From: Lewinellaceae bacterium
GTDB taxonomy: Bacteria > Bacteroidota > Bacteroidia > Chitinophagales > Saprospiraceae
NCBI GenBank assembly: GCA_020636095.1
Contig: JACJYN010000005.1
Location: forward strand, 620,001 to 684,000
Direction: 5' to 3'
DNA length: 64,000 bases
Positions 24,986 to 36,500 of this stretch are shown here, piece after piece. The notes beneath the pieces were generated by a model. That model made no database searches. It saw only the letters and a program-made list of their open reading frames with translations, and was not told where the DNA came from. A program made the translations under genes and the position numbers. Position 1 is the first letter of the stretch, and each line of letters begins with the position of its first letter.

Positions 24986-26010
24986 CGGGCGTTACAAAAA
25001 AATAACGCCGCCCAGCGGAAAAAGATAACGGCAATTGGGCTTAGTTGTTTATTTTTTATTCCTTCTTTTCCTTTCAATAGCTTGTTCTCTCAAGCTATTA
25101 CGGACCAGCAAGCTGAGCAAGCGTTGATAGAAAGTGATGTACTTTCCAAAGAAGGGAAATACGAAGCCGCTAACCAAAAGGCCGAACAAGCCCTGGTTTT
25201 TTATGAGAGCGACTCCTTGAAGCATCGTGCCAATATCGTTCGGCACCGCCTATGACCTTAACGATCAATTCCGGGAAGCTATTGAATATTATAATAAGGG
25301 AATAGATATCATTCTAAGGGCCGGCGGGCCGGATCATCGCGACCTGATGCAGGGGTACACTTATCTCTCTGCTACTTACAAAAAAAACGGCCAGTTGCAC
25401 AAGGCAGAGGCTACTTTTCAGCTAGCAGAGGCCATCTTTCACAAGCATTTTCCCCCCGGACATATTTTTCACGGTGTCTTATACGCCAATGGAGGAGAAC
25501 TTTATTATGCAATGGGCGATTACAATACTGCCGTCAGCTTGCTGGAAAAACGCGGAGGAGTGCCTCCAGTTTTGCCAATCCATCTATGGAAAGCAACCCA
25601 ACGCGGCTTCCTATGCCCAAAATGCCTACCGACTATGCCAACAACTGATTCAACCCTTCAAGGTACTACTCTTTGCTTTGCCAGAGCAAGCTGATGCGTA
25701 TCACAACCATCTCTATTTGTTACACCGATATCAGATGGCCTATAGCTTTTCCGCTGCACTCTCTGAAGCTATGGCCCGGCAACCAGCGGCAGGGGCTACT
25801 GGTGATCGCCCCGAGCTTCAGCCCGGCAGAACAAACCCACTACGATAATTACCGGCGCGACAACCTGTAACCTTTGCTATATAACGAGCAAGAAGCGAAT
25901 GCCATACAAAGGATTATGGATGCGGATTTACTGGCGGGCGAGGAAGCTTCTCTGGAGGAGGCGGGCAAACGCATAAGAGTACCGTCATTCTGGGTAAGGT
26001 AGTTTTTCCT
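24986..26010 (+). pseudogene. Decayed TPR/CHAT-domain protein gene
   Basis: Pieces of one protein are spread over several frames. A signal-like start without an ATG leads to TDQQAEQALIESDVLSKEGKY; the frame shifts near 25240 into AYDLNDQFREAIEYYNKGID (TPR repeats), then near 25550 into AEECLQFCQSIYGKQPNAA and on to LLHRYQMAYSFSAALSEAM, then RQGLLVIAPSFSPAEQTHY and PLLYNEQEANAIQRIMDAD, the CHAT-type core. Large internal parts and the C-terminus are missing. A TPR/CHAT gene after a sigma/FecR pair is a familiar order in Saprospiraceae. CHAT is a caspase-like peptidase fold; this copy is non-functional. Confidence 0.8.
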
Positions 26011-26027
26011 GGCATGCCTGCTGCCCG
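25977..26027 (+). pseudogene. Fragment of the 607-aa operon protein gene
   Basis: The translated piece STVILGKVVFPGMPAAR matches STVIPGRVAFPGMPAAR of the 607-aa protein (bases near 47473-47519), and the DNA matches over about 47 bp with few changes. It joins the end of the CHAT remnant and lies 80 bp before the regulator pseudogene, evidence of an old duplication. Confidence 0.7.
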
Positions 26028-26106
26028 AAGTACGGGCCACAGAATTTGTCAAAGAAGGCCTTTTTTACTTTCCATTTTTATATATTCATGCGATAATGCT
26101 GATAAA

Positions 26107-29100
26107 ATGCACTTTCTCGCATGTATGGTACAGGTATTTTCCGGTTCTCTATTGACTATTCTTCTGACAATAGGGTTTCCTTCCTTTGCCCTGCTCCAAC
26201 CGGCCTATCCCGCTCCCGACAATTGGCATGTAGAGCAGATACCGGTAGAAGATGAACTGGGAAGCAATGGCATCAAAGCCATTGCAGAAGATAAAGAAGG
26301 CTTCATTTGGCTGGCTTCCAACAACGGTATTGCCCGCTACGATGGATACACCTATAAAAACTATCCGGCTATTTCCGGGGACAGTACTTCTTTAAATCAC
26401 GGCCGCACCGGTGCCGCTTTCGTAGACCATCAGGGGATACTGTGGGTAGGCACCCGCGTAGGCATTAACCGCTATATTCCGGAATGTGATTGCTTTAAAC
26501 AATACAATCCCGCCGATGAAGTGCCGAACACGGTGCCCGACGGAGAAGTCAACGGAATAGCCGAGGATCAGAACAAGCAAATGTGGGTGGCCAGCCAGCA
26601 CGGCGGCCTGTACCGGTATGATCGGGAGGCAGACCGTTTCGAACGCTTCCTCTACCGGCCGGAAGATCCGATAGACCTCTCAAACGATCAGGCTCGGGCC
26701 ATACTGTGTGACAAAGATGGCTTTATTTGGGTAGGAACCGGAGAACCCTTTGTTCCTTCCATCACCGGTGGCGGCCTGATCCGCTTTCATCCTGAAACCG
26801 GAACGGCAAAACGGTATGTACACGATCCAGCTGATGCGTTCAGCCTCATTGACAATCGGATAAGCGCCCTCTTGCAGGATAGCCGGGGGCGGATTTGGGT
26901 AGGTTCCTGCGATAGCGGCGTGCAGTTATATGACCCGGAAAAAGATCGTTTCATTAGAATGGCGCCGGGCACTTCCGAGGTTTATGCCCGGTCAGCGGGA
27001 ATGGCTCCCTGGTCGGCCTGCCCTCATATCCGTATTCTGCACGAAGACCAGTGGGGAGGTATCTGGGTGGGTAATTTCAACGGCGGGCTCTATCGGTTTG
27101 ATGCGGCAGGCGGAGCACCGCGATTGTTTGCCCACGATCCTGAACAGCCGAATGGCTTAACCAATAATCTGGTATGGGCCTTTTTTGAAGATTCGCAGGG
27201 GCGTTTCTGGCTCGGGAATATGTCGGGGGGAGGATATAAGATCGACCCCTGGCAGAAGAAATTTCAGGCCCACTTTCTGGAGGAGGGCATTTCAGCAGTA
27301 TATGAATCTCCGGCGGAACCGGGCGTGATCTGGCTGGGAGTTTGGGAAAAAGGCGTTTACCGGTGGGATCGCCGAACCAACGACTACCGGCATTTTTACA
27401 AAACTTCACCAGCAGCAGCCGGCCCGGCGAGCGATGTGGTTTTTCGGTTTTTTGAGGATAAGAATAATAACTTGTGGCTGGCGACAGATAATGGGCTCAG
27501 CCTTTTGGATCGAAACACGGGGCGTTTTATCCATTATCCGATCACTACTCCCAATGGCGGGGCGGTGAGTATTTTAGCTATTCATGAAGATCGGGAAGGC
27601 GTCTTGTGGTTGGGTACATGGGGCCAGGGCTTCTATGCCTTTGACCGCAGCAACGGAACGTATAAACACTATGCCTTACCCCATATCGGAGGAAAGGAAG
27701 GCAATACCTACAACCAAAGCGTATATGCTGTGCATGAAGATACGCAGGGCCGCCTCTGGCTGGGCACCTGGATGGAAGGGCTGTATTATTTTGACGTAGA
27801 GGCTCTGCGTTTTGAGCGTCATCTGGAAGGAATAGGCGTAAGAACGATCTACGAGCATGAGCCGGGTAGATTCTGGCTGGGCACCGGCAATGACGGGCTG
27901 ATCGAATATGCTCCTGAGCAGGGTATACTGCGTTCTTTTAACACCACGGACGGCCTTTCCGGCAATAAAGTGTATGCCATTCTGGAAGATAAAGATCAGG
28001 TATTGTGGATGAGTACGAATCAGGGCGTCAGCAGCTTTGACCCTCGTACCGAAACCTTTGTACAATATGACAAAGAGGATGGGCTGCCCTCGCTGGGTTT
28101 CTATGATTTCAGTGCCCTGAAGGCGTCTGATGGTACTTTTTACTTCGGTTCTCTTAAAGGGCTGGCAAGTTTTAAGCCGGAGCAGGCCATGAAGCATTTT
28201 GCCCTGCCTACTATGAATATCCAGGACATCAGAATATTTGACAGATCCTACCGAAAAGGCGAAGTGGATTCTACCTTCAGTTGGCTTCCCGAACTGCCGG
28301 AGCAATTATCGCTGCCCTACGATCAAAATGAACTGACCTTTGAATACGTCGGCCTGCATTATACAATGCCTGAACTCAACCAGTACCGGCATCGCCTCAT
28401 TCCTTATGAACGACAATGGGTCGAAGCAGGAACCAAAAGGGCTACCCGGTACACCAATCTCGGGCCGGGAGCATACCAGTTTCAGGTGATTGCCAGTAAC
28501 AGCGACGGATTATGGGCTGAAACGCCCGCCACCATCAACATCCTGATCCGCCCGCCCTGGTGGGCAACCTGGTGGGCTTACCTGCTTTATGTGCTCTTTG
28601 CTGGGCTGTCTCTCTATGGCATCTACCGCTTCCAAAAACGCCGCTGGGCCCTCCAGGCCTCCCTGGAAAGGGAACAGGAAGCATCTGGCCGGCTGAAAGA
28701 ACTGGACGAATTCAAGAGCCGTTTCTACGCCAACATTACGCACGAATTCCGAACGCCGCTCACTGTCATCCAGGGGCTGGCCGATCAGATCAGAGAAAAC
28801 CCGCGCTGGAAAATCACCGAACGTACCGGCCTGATCAAAAGCAACAGCCAAAAACTGCTGCAACTCATCAACCAAATGTTGGACCTTTCCAAACTGGAAG
28901 CGGGCAAGTTGGAGCCCAATTACATCCAGGGCGATATCATCAAATACCTTAGCTACCTGATTGAGTCTTTTCATTCCCTGGCTTTCACCCGCAGCATCAC
29001 CATTTCTTTCTATTCCCATACCGGCAGCCTGCGCATGGACTACGACCCGGAAAAATGCCAGCAGATAGTGAGCAACCTGATCTCTAACGCGATCAAGTTT

Positions 29101-30225
29101 ACCCGGTGTACGGCAAAATTTCGGTGGTACAAAGAGATCGCCGAAAGCAGCCAGGAATTGGCTGGAGGTGAGCGTAATGGATACAGGTACCGGCATCCCC
29201 TGAGCAGCTCTCCGCATTTTCGACCGCTTTTATCAGGCGCCAGGGTACTCCTCTCCCTCGGGGAAGCCGGGAGGGGCTGGGATCGGCTTAGCCTTAACCA
29301 AAGAGCTACTGTACCTGATGGGCGGAGGGATTGAAGTGCAAAGCGAGGTGGGCAAAGGAACGTGTTTCACCTTCCGCCTGCCGGTTCGCCACGAGGCGAA
29401 AATAGAGGCAACCGATCGAATCCTCCAACCCGCTGCGCCAGCCGCTGCAACCCAACTGCCGGTGGCGGGCCAGCCGGAAGGCTGGAACAGTGGCGGACGC
29501 GCCCATCGTCCTGGTCGTAGAAGACAACCCGGACGTCATCTATTATCTGCGCGAGTGCCTGGAGGTACCGGTACCGGGTGTTGGAAGCCCGCAATGGGCA
29601 GGAAGGCATCGACAAGGCCTTGAAACCATCCCGACCTGGTGGTCAGCGATGTGATGATGCCGGAAATGGACGGATTCGAGTTCTGTAGAACGCTGAAAAC
29701 AGAGGAGCGCACCAACCATATCCGGTTATTTTACTGACTGCCAAAGTTACCCAGGAAGACAAACTGGAGGGCCTCGCCCACGGTGCAGATGCGTATCTGA
29801 CCAAGCCTTTTCAGAAAGAGGAACTACTGGTTCGCGTGGCAAAACTCCTGGAGTTGCGGCGGCAGCTGCAGCAAAAGTATCAGTCGGCCAACGGCCATGC
29901 CCGGGAGCCGGAAGATGCCTTCCTGCGGAAAGTCAGGCAAATTGTAGAGGCTAACCTGGAGGAACCTGATTTTGGCGTAGAACAGCTGAGCCGGGAAATA
30001 GGCATCAGCCGGGTCCAAGTACACCGCAAGCTGAAGGCACTGGCCGATGTGTCAACTTCTCAGTACATCAGGATCATCCGGTTGAACAAGGCCTATGAAT
30101 TGCTCAAGGATCCGGAGCTTAACATTTCTGAGGTCGCCTATCAGGTGGGCTTTAAGGACCCTTCCCATTTTTCCCGCGCTTTTTCGCAGCAGTTTGGAAT
30201 GGCGCCGAATGAAACGCGCAACTGA
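26107..30225 (+). pseudogene. Hybrid two-component regulator (propeller-HisK-receiver-AraC), frameshifted
   Basis: From ATG 26107 (MHFLACMVQVF, signal peptide) runs a periplasmic sensor of about 14 two-component-propeller repeats (GFIWLASNNGIARYDG, GRIWVGSCDSG), a Y_Y_Y domain, a membrane helix (WAYLLYVLFAGLSLYGIY) and a kinase domain with H-box FYANITHEFRTPLTVIQG. The frame then breaks near 29102 (NAIKFT, one base lost) and again twice or more; HATPase (MDTGTGIP, GKGTCFTFRLPV) and receiver (VVEDNPDVIYYLRECLE, VVSDVMMPEMDGFE) are split across frames. The last intact part, 29836-30225, has the AraC helix-turn-helix (VEQLSREIGISRVQVHRKLK). It would regulate the operon that follows. It is a pseudogene unless the shifts are sequencing errors. 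Confidence 0.85.
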
Positions 30226-30380
30226 TTCATAACCAGTGTTATATATCCTTTTTCCGATTGCGGATGTAACGTGCGTACCAGTTTTTTCCTGCCCAGGTAA
30301 CTCAGCGTCAAGCTTTTGAACGACTTATCCATGCCCTTCCGGGAGGAGGGGACATACCTTGGAAGAAATGATTTTTTCAT
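30141..30380 (-). CDS. Small ORF, paralogue of the one at 48906-49064
   Basis: On the minus strand, antisense to the regulator's 3' end. The 79-aa product starts MKKSFLPRYVPSSRKGMDKS and continues FKSLTLSYLGRKKLVRTL. Its first ~50 residues match the second copy (MKKSLLPRY... DKPFKNMTLGYMGGKMLVRTL); the last 30 overlap the AraC coding region and are probably not meaningful. No known motif is seen. It may be a real small basic protein, or the conservation may only reflect a shared non-coding repeat. Confidence 0.4.
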   Translation of the reverse strand: MKKSFLPRYVPSSRKGMDKSFKSLTLSYLGRKKLVRTLHPQSEKGYITLVMNQLRVSFGAIPNCCEKAREKWEGSLKPT

Positions 30381-30410
30381 CTATCAATTCTAAATATAAA
30401 TAAAAAACTG

Positions 30411-30418
30411 TAGTTTGT
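30411..30418 (+). promoter_or_regulatory. Possible promoter box before the five-gene operon
   Basis: TAGTTTGT resembles the Bacteroidota -7 box with a one-base shorter spacer and lies 17 bp before ATG 30436. It is the only candidate in an AT-rich leader. Support is weak. Confidence 0.3.
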
Positions 30419-30435
30419 GATTAAACCCATATTTA

Positions 30436-33400
30436 ATGGACTTAAAAGCCTATTTGAGTTCCGAAGAATTCTATGGCCGGTTAGCTAACCGGTATAATCT
30501 AAACTGGGATGTCAGCAATTATTTCCGGCATTCTCTCTCCATCGGCTACAACAACTACCTGGGACGTTTCCCTTTAGTGCTTTGTGGGCCCATTATTCGA
30601 AAGACAACCACCAAGAGTGTATCTATTTGGGTAGCAATGAAAGCGGACCGGGAGGTGGGCCTGAAAGTATATGAAGACGACGAGGGCAGTAAGGGAGAAG
30701 AAATAGCTGCAGCGATAGAAAGCCGGACTGTCAAGCTCGGATACCACCTTAATATTGCGCTGGTGACCGCTAAGCTACCTGATGATAAAAAATTCGATGC
30801 CGGCGAAACCTATTTGTACGACCTAACTTTCGGCAATGGAGATACCCTCGATACACCGGGTATCATTCATCTTGGCACAGATGCTGAACCGGAAGAACGA
30901 ATCACTTACCCTGGCTATGACTTGCCCTCTTTCATCATCCCTCCGGAGAAAGTGCGCGACCTGAAGATTGTACATGGCTCCTGCCGCAATGTCAACGGTG
31001 GCGGCGAAGACGCTATGCCCATCCTGGACGATGTGCTTACCCAAGATTTCAATGGTAAACGCCCTCACCAGTTGTTGCTGACCGGCGACCAGATTTACGC
31101 CGACGATGTGCGCTATGTACACCAGCATCTGGTAACCGATGCCGGCGACTTGCTAATGGGAGGCTGGAGGATAGACACAGGTACAGAAACTTATGAAGAT
31201 ATATTTGAGAGTGACGACACTGTATCGCCCAAAGAGGTCTGGGTCCCCCAATGGCGAGAACCCTTGCCTTTAAAAGAAGAAGACGATCAAGTCACCACCA
31301 TCCCGGCTGCCGACATTAATCGTCAGACTGAGAACCGGGGAGAATTTGTTCGGCAACACTGCAATTTTACTACGACTTCCAGCCAAGGGCACCTGATCAG
31401 CCTGGGGGAATATTTTGCTATGTACCTGTCGGTATGGTCGCCGGTACTGTGGCTGAGTTATTTTAAGTTGAAAACCCGGATGACGGGTAGCGCTGAGGCC
31501 CCTCCAGCACCAGAAGATGACGATGAAATAAAAAAACTGAGAAAGCAAATAAGAGAAACCACCAGCCAAACAGAAAAGGCTGCCCTGCAAAAACAATGCG
31601 AAAAGCGTTGGGAGGAGCTGGAAAAAGAACGGCGGGCAGCCCGGATGGCGGGCAGTGCCGAACGCCTGCGGGAATTCGTTCAGGGCCTACCTAAGGTCAG
31701 GCGTGCCCTGGCTAATATTCCCACCTATATGATGTTTGACGACCACGAAACCACGGACGACTGGCATGTCAACCGAAACTGGGTACGGGAAACCTACGAG
31801 ACACCTCTGGGGCGGCGCATTATGATGAACGGGCTGTCGGCCTTCGCACTCTTTCAGGCGTGGGGCAATACCCCTGAGCACTTTGCGGAGGACAAACCCG
31901 GCGGCAAACTGCTAGATGCATTAGAACAGTGGATCAACCACCGCTGCGCTACCCCTCCCTGGGAAAAAGACAAAGACACTCGCCCAATAAAAGTCATCCA
32001 TAAGCTGCTCAACCTGCCGCTGGATAAAGCGGAAGCCGTAGAACTGGCTCGTAAATTGCGCACCGGAGATAAAGCCTTTACAGCTGCCCCCAAAACCGTT
32101 CAATGGTACTTCGATATCAAGTTTCCGGCCCACCAATTGATCGCTACTGATGCTCGCACCTTCCGCGCTTTCCCTGGCAAACAGTATGAGCCTTCGGTCC
32201 ACCTGAGTGATAAGGCCATTGAGCAGCAGGTGCCTAAAACTGAAGAAAGCCAGGAACTCACTATACTCATTTCTCCCTGCAACCTGATTACCATTCCGCT
32301 TTTCCGTAACTGGCTGTCGGTTTACCTGCTGCCCTTTTTCCAGTATTTTGTACGGTTCAAGCGCGGCGACCGCCACAAGCTCACCGCTTTCGACCCCGAC
32401 TTGGCGGACTCCTGGGAAGTACACAGCCCGGCTTTCGAAAAAATGCTGGCCCGCCTGGCTTCCCGCATTCCCAAAAAAGACGGCAAGCGCCATTCAAAAG
32501 TGGTAGCTGTTTCCGGCGACGTACATTTTAGCTTTGCCGCCAGACTGCAGTATTGGGCGGAGAAGCCTTTGGATGGGGAGGCCGCCGAACACCGCCTGAC
32601 GATGGCTCACCTGACCGCCAGTGCCTTTAAAAACGAAGCGGGCATCTTTGCCGCCCTGCACGACATCGGCTACGAACTGGCCAACTTTATTTCGGCCGAG
32701 AAAAAACTGCCCGAACCGGAAATTATCCTGGGCTATCCCAAACCGGACAGCTTCTCGGAGGAAAAGTCGAAAGAAATACTGCTCAACACTAAGTGGTTTC
32801 CCAACTATTACCCGGCTATGATGCAGGAAACTCCTGCCATGTTGCCGCTGCCCCAAATGGAAGAGGATTTGAAAGTCCCCAAACCCGACTGGTTCTACCG
32901 GATCGATTTTATCCGGGGCGCCAAGGGCAGCGACTATGAGGCCGAATTACCTGATCCGGATCCGAACCCCGATCCTGATCGGAAATGGTACCATAAGGTC
33001 GGGAGTCAGCTGAAAAAGCACTACCTCTACGGAAAAAACAGTGCTGCTGGCCGGGATATCATCAGCCGCAACAGCCTGGCGGTGCTGAGTTTTGATTGGG
33101 AAGGTAAAGGGAAAGTGAGTGGCGAAGCCCTCAGCAAAACGGTCAAAACTCTTAAAGTGGATATAGAAAAAGCCTTTCCCGATGCACCCTTTCAAATTGT
33201 TATTGGTGAAGAGGTAATGGATATCAGCAAGGTGGAAATCCAGGGAGATTTCGCCCATTTCACCGTCGCCAAGCGGGGCGATGATAGCACTACCGCCGCA
33301 GAACACAGCGTCGGGGCGGAAGCCAGGATTCGGCAGGCCGCCCGGCAAACCCACTGGTTGGTCGAAAAGAAATTTACAGATACGGAAATCAATCTTACAC

Positions 33401-33498
33401 CGATTGAATTCCTTACCTACCGGGTACCTCTGGACGATAAAGATCCGGCCTATCCGAAGCCGGAACTGCCCTTGGAAGAAACGGAAACGGCTCCCTAA
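30436..33498 (+). CDS. PhoD-like metallophosphatase, cytoplasmic, first gene of the operon
   Basis: A 1020-aa protein. The PhoD-type phosphatase core is visible as LKIVHGSCRNVNGG, LLTGDQIYADDVRY, YMMFDDHETTDDWHVNR and VVAVSGDVHFSFAARL, which supply the metal-binding Asp, His and Asn positions of the family. The region before (residues 1-160) is a fibronectin-like N-domain as in PhoD. A charged coiled coil (KKLRKQIRETTSQTEKAALQ) sits between core halves, and about 250 unknown residues follow. Unlike classical PhoD there is no signal peptide or Tat motif, so it acts in the cytoplasm. The substrate is unknown. It precedes the next gene by 17 bp. Confidence 0.85.
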   Translation: MDLKAYLSSEEFYGRLANRYNLNWDVSNYFRHSLSIGYNNYLGRFPLVLCGPIIRKTTTKSVSIWVAMKADREVGLKVYEDDEGSKGEEIAAAIESRTVKLGYHLNIALVTAKLPDDKKFDAGETYLYDLTFGNGDTLDTPGIIHLGTDAEPEERITYPGYDLPSFIIPPEKVRDLKIVHGSCRNVNGGGEDAMPILDDVLTQDFNGKRPHQLLLTGDQIYADDVRYVHQHLVTDAGDLLMGGWRIDTGTETYEDIFESDDTVSPKEVWVPQWREPLPLKEEDDQVTTIPAADINRQTENRGEFVRQHCNFTTTSSQGHLISLGEYFAMYLSVWSPVLWLSYFKLKTRMTGSAEAPPAPEDDDEIKKLRKQIRETTSQTEKAALQKQCEKRWEELEKERRAARMAGSAERLREFVQGLPKVRRALANIPTYMMFDDHETTDDWHVNRNWVRETYETPLGRRIMMNGLSAFALFQAWGNTPEHFAEDKPGGKLLDALEQWINHRCATPPWEKDKDTRPIKVIHKLLNLPLDKAEAVELARKLRTGDKAFTAAPKTVQWYFDIKFPAHQLIATDARTFRAFPGKQYEPSVHLSDKAIEQQVPKTEESQELTILISPCNLITIPLFRNWLSVYLLPFFQYFVRFKRGDRHKLTAFDPDLADSWEVHSPAFEKMLARLASRIPKKDGKRHSKVVAVSGDVHFSFAARLQYWAEKPLDGEAAEHRLTMAHLTASAFKNEAGIFAALHDIGYELANFISAEKKLPEPEIILGYPKPDSFSEEKSKEILLNTKWFPNYYPAMMQETPAMLPLPQMEEDLKVPKPDWFYRIDFIRGAKGSDYEAELPDPDPNPDPDRKWYHKVGSQLKKHYLYGKNSAAGRDIISRNSLAVLSFDWEGKGKVSGEALSKTVKTLKVDIEKAFPDAPFQIVIGEEVMDISKVEIQGDFAHFTVAKRGDDSTTAAEHSVGAEARIRQAARQTHWLVEKKFTDTEINLTPIEFLTYRVPLDDKDPAYPKPELPLEETETAP

Positions 33499-33515
33499 AC
33501 ACCTGCAAACCCTGC

Positions 33516-36500
33516 ATGATGGCTGAAAAAAAAGAAAAGAAAATAATTTTTGAAGACATCCTGGTACTGCTCGAAATTTTGCTCGCCTGGATGAGAGCGG
33601 GCAAGTTGCTTCGCGACTTCTTCTGGCATATAGGGTATGATCTCAAACAGAAGGTAGAACCGGGCGAAGGAGTGACTACGCTGGATAAGGTCATCGGTGT
33701 CTCCGAAATCCTCTACGAATCGGTGACGGACCTCGAAGAGGCTTTGGCCACCCGCCCACAGGATATTAAGGGGTTTAAAAAGTACATCGAATACGGCAAA
33801 CACCTTAAGGAATGGTACGAAACCCTCAAACAGAACTATGATGAATTGAGCGAACTGCTGGACCAGGAAGGCAACAACCCGGATGGAGAACTGGATTTTG
33901 AAGAAGTTTTTAAACATATCGGGTTGGTGGCGCTGCTGAAAACCCTGGAAGGTGGTGTTCCACAGGTTTTCCACCTGCTTCGCCTGCTTTCGGTGATCAA
34001 ACCTGCTCAGGAGACGGAAAAAGTAGAGCCTTATGTTCTTCAAGCTCTGGGCGATAGCCCTCCGAAAAAATTTCCGCACCAGCGGCCACAAATTCATTGG
34101 GACCGTTTCGGAAATATATTTTCCGACCCAAAAGCGCTCCTGAAGCAGGAATACTTCCCGGAAGGCTTCCCCATGACCGAAGAAGCAGCAAAAGCAGTTT
34201 CTGAAAAATTATTCCCTGTACTCGCTGATTTGGCCCGTTCATTGGGAGGCCAGGCCGTTTTTGGTATCAAACCGCTCCCTGAATTTGGCGAGGTCGATGA
34301 CCCTGAACTGAAAAGTACCCTGGAGCGTACCCTCACCTTCTGGTATAGCCTGGACGATGAGCAATACGATGCCGGGGCGAGCCTGGTCTTCGCCCCCACC
34401 GAAGAAAACGGCATATTCGACCTCATCGTGCGCCCATTTGGCGAGGTGGAATTTTCGAAAACAACCGGCAACTGGCAATTTAAAACGGCCATGTCGGCCC
34501 ACCTCGAGGCCTTTGCTTTTGGAGAGGACGGCGTAAAATTTCCCGACGAATTTGGGGACAACAGCATCTGGCAATCTGAATTCGCTGTCCGCAAGGTGGG
34601 CGCTGCCGACAATGGCGCCCTTGTCATCGGTGGAGAAAAGGGCGCCCGACTGGAAGTGGGCAGCCTGGGGCTTTTGATGAACGTCTTCCTCTCCCGGGCC
34701 AGCCAGGAGTTGGACGTCATGTTGGAAGTCGATTCTGCTACTTTCTTTCTCGGTTCAGGGGATGGCGACAGCTTCCTGGCTAAAGTCCTGCCCGAAGACG
34801 AAGTGCGGGTAGATTTTGACATGGGCATCGGTTGGTCCACGAAACAGGGCGTACATTTGAAAGGCAGCGGCGGGCTTGAACTTAATTGGCCGGTGGGTAT
34901 CTCCATCGGAAAATATTTTGTGCTGCCGGCCATCCAGTTTGGTATTAAAGCTGAAACCGATGGTATAGCGGCTTACGTGACGGCTTCCGGGAAAACCAAA
35001 CTCGGCCCTTTCTTTTTAAATATTGAAAAGTTGGGGATCATCGTTAGCCTGCGCAAGAGCGAAGATGCTCAGGGCAACGCCCTGCCGCCGGCCTTCGACC
35101 TGGATTTCAAATACCCGGAAAGCGTAGGGATCATCATTGACGCCAAGCACGTCAAGGGGGGCGGCTTCCTCAAAGTGAACCCCGGCAAGGGCGAATACGC
35201 CGGAATCGCCGAGCTCAGCATTAAAGGCAAGATCACCCTGCAAGCTTTGGCCTTGATCAACACCCAACTACCGGATGGCAAAAAAGGCTTTTCGTTTTTA
35301 CTGATTGTCAATTCAAAGTTTCCACCTATACAGTTAGGGCTGGGCTTCACCTTGCGGCGAGTGGGGGGCTTGGTAGGGATTAACCGCAGTGTCAATACGG
35401 AGGCTTTACACAAAAAAATTGGCGATGCGAATTTTACCGACGTACTCTACCCTCAAAACCCGGTAGAGAAGGCCGCCCAGGTCATCAGCCGGCTGAGCAC
35501 CACCTTTCCTCCCAGAGAGGGGCAGTATGTGTTCGGTATTTTGGGCGAGATCGGCTGGGGTGCCGGCGATTTGTTTGTCCTCGAAGCCGGCTTGATTCTG
35601 GAATTACCGGCGCCATGGCGGATACTGCTGATCGGTAAGCTCTCTTCCAGAATTACTAAGAAGATAGGGAAAAAGGAGATCGTCGTCGTCAAGCTGGACG
35701 TCAACTTTGTGGGTGAGCTTAATTTTGACGATAAGTACGCCGCCTTCGATGCCGAGATCGTTAAGGGCTCTAAGGTACTGATGATAGAAATGCGTGGAAG
35801 CCTCGCCTTCCGGTTGACCTGGGGCAGAGAATCCGGCTTCGTGATTTCAGCCGGCGGCTTTTATCCCGCTTGGGAACCGCCTTCCTTAGGCTTGCCTTCC
35901 TATTTATTGCTTGACCCGGAAAAGATGAAGAGGCTGGAGTTGGTTATCTACGAAGACAACCCCGTTCTCAAGCTATTCTGCTATCTGGCCATCACTTCCA
36001 ATACGCTACAATTTGGGGCTAGCCTTCATTTCAACTACAGTTGGAAGTTTTTTCATGCTAGTGCCAAATTTGGTTTTGATACTATATTTACCTTTAGCCC
36101 CTTCCGCTTTGAGGCGGGCCTGTATGCAATGGTGGAGGTAAAAATAGGCAGTACGACGGTCGCTAAAGTCGACCTGAAGGGTATATTGGGCGGCCCCAGC
36201 CCCTGGACGTTCGACGGCGAGGCGACCTTCTCCATCTGGATTTTCGATTACACGGTCAGCGTACATAAAGAATGGGGCGATCAGGACGATACCCGGATCG
36301 ACACCATCGAGGCGCAACCCCTGCTGGTCGAGGCCCTGCAGGACCAGCGTAACTGGAGGGCGCTGCCACCCCCCGGCCGGCATCAACTCGTTTTCCTGCA
36401 CCAGGAAGAAAACCTTGAAGAAGAAGAGGAAGAAGTACTGCGCATGCAGCCTGAGGGTGCGCTTTCTATCAGCCAGTCGGTACTGCCGCTCGAACTGCGC

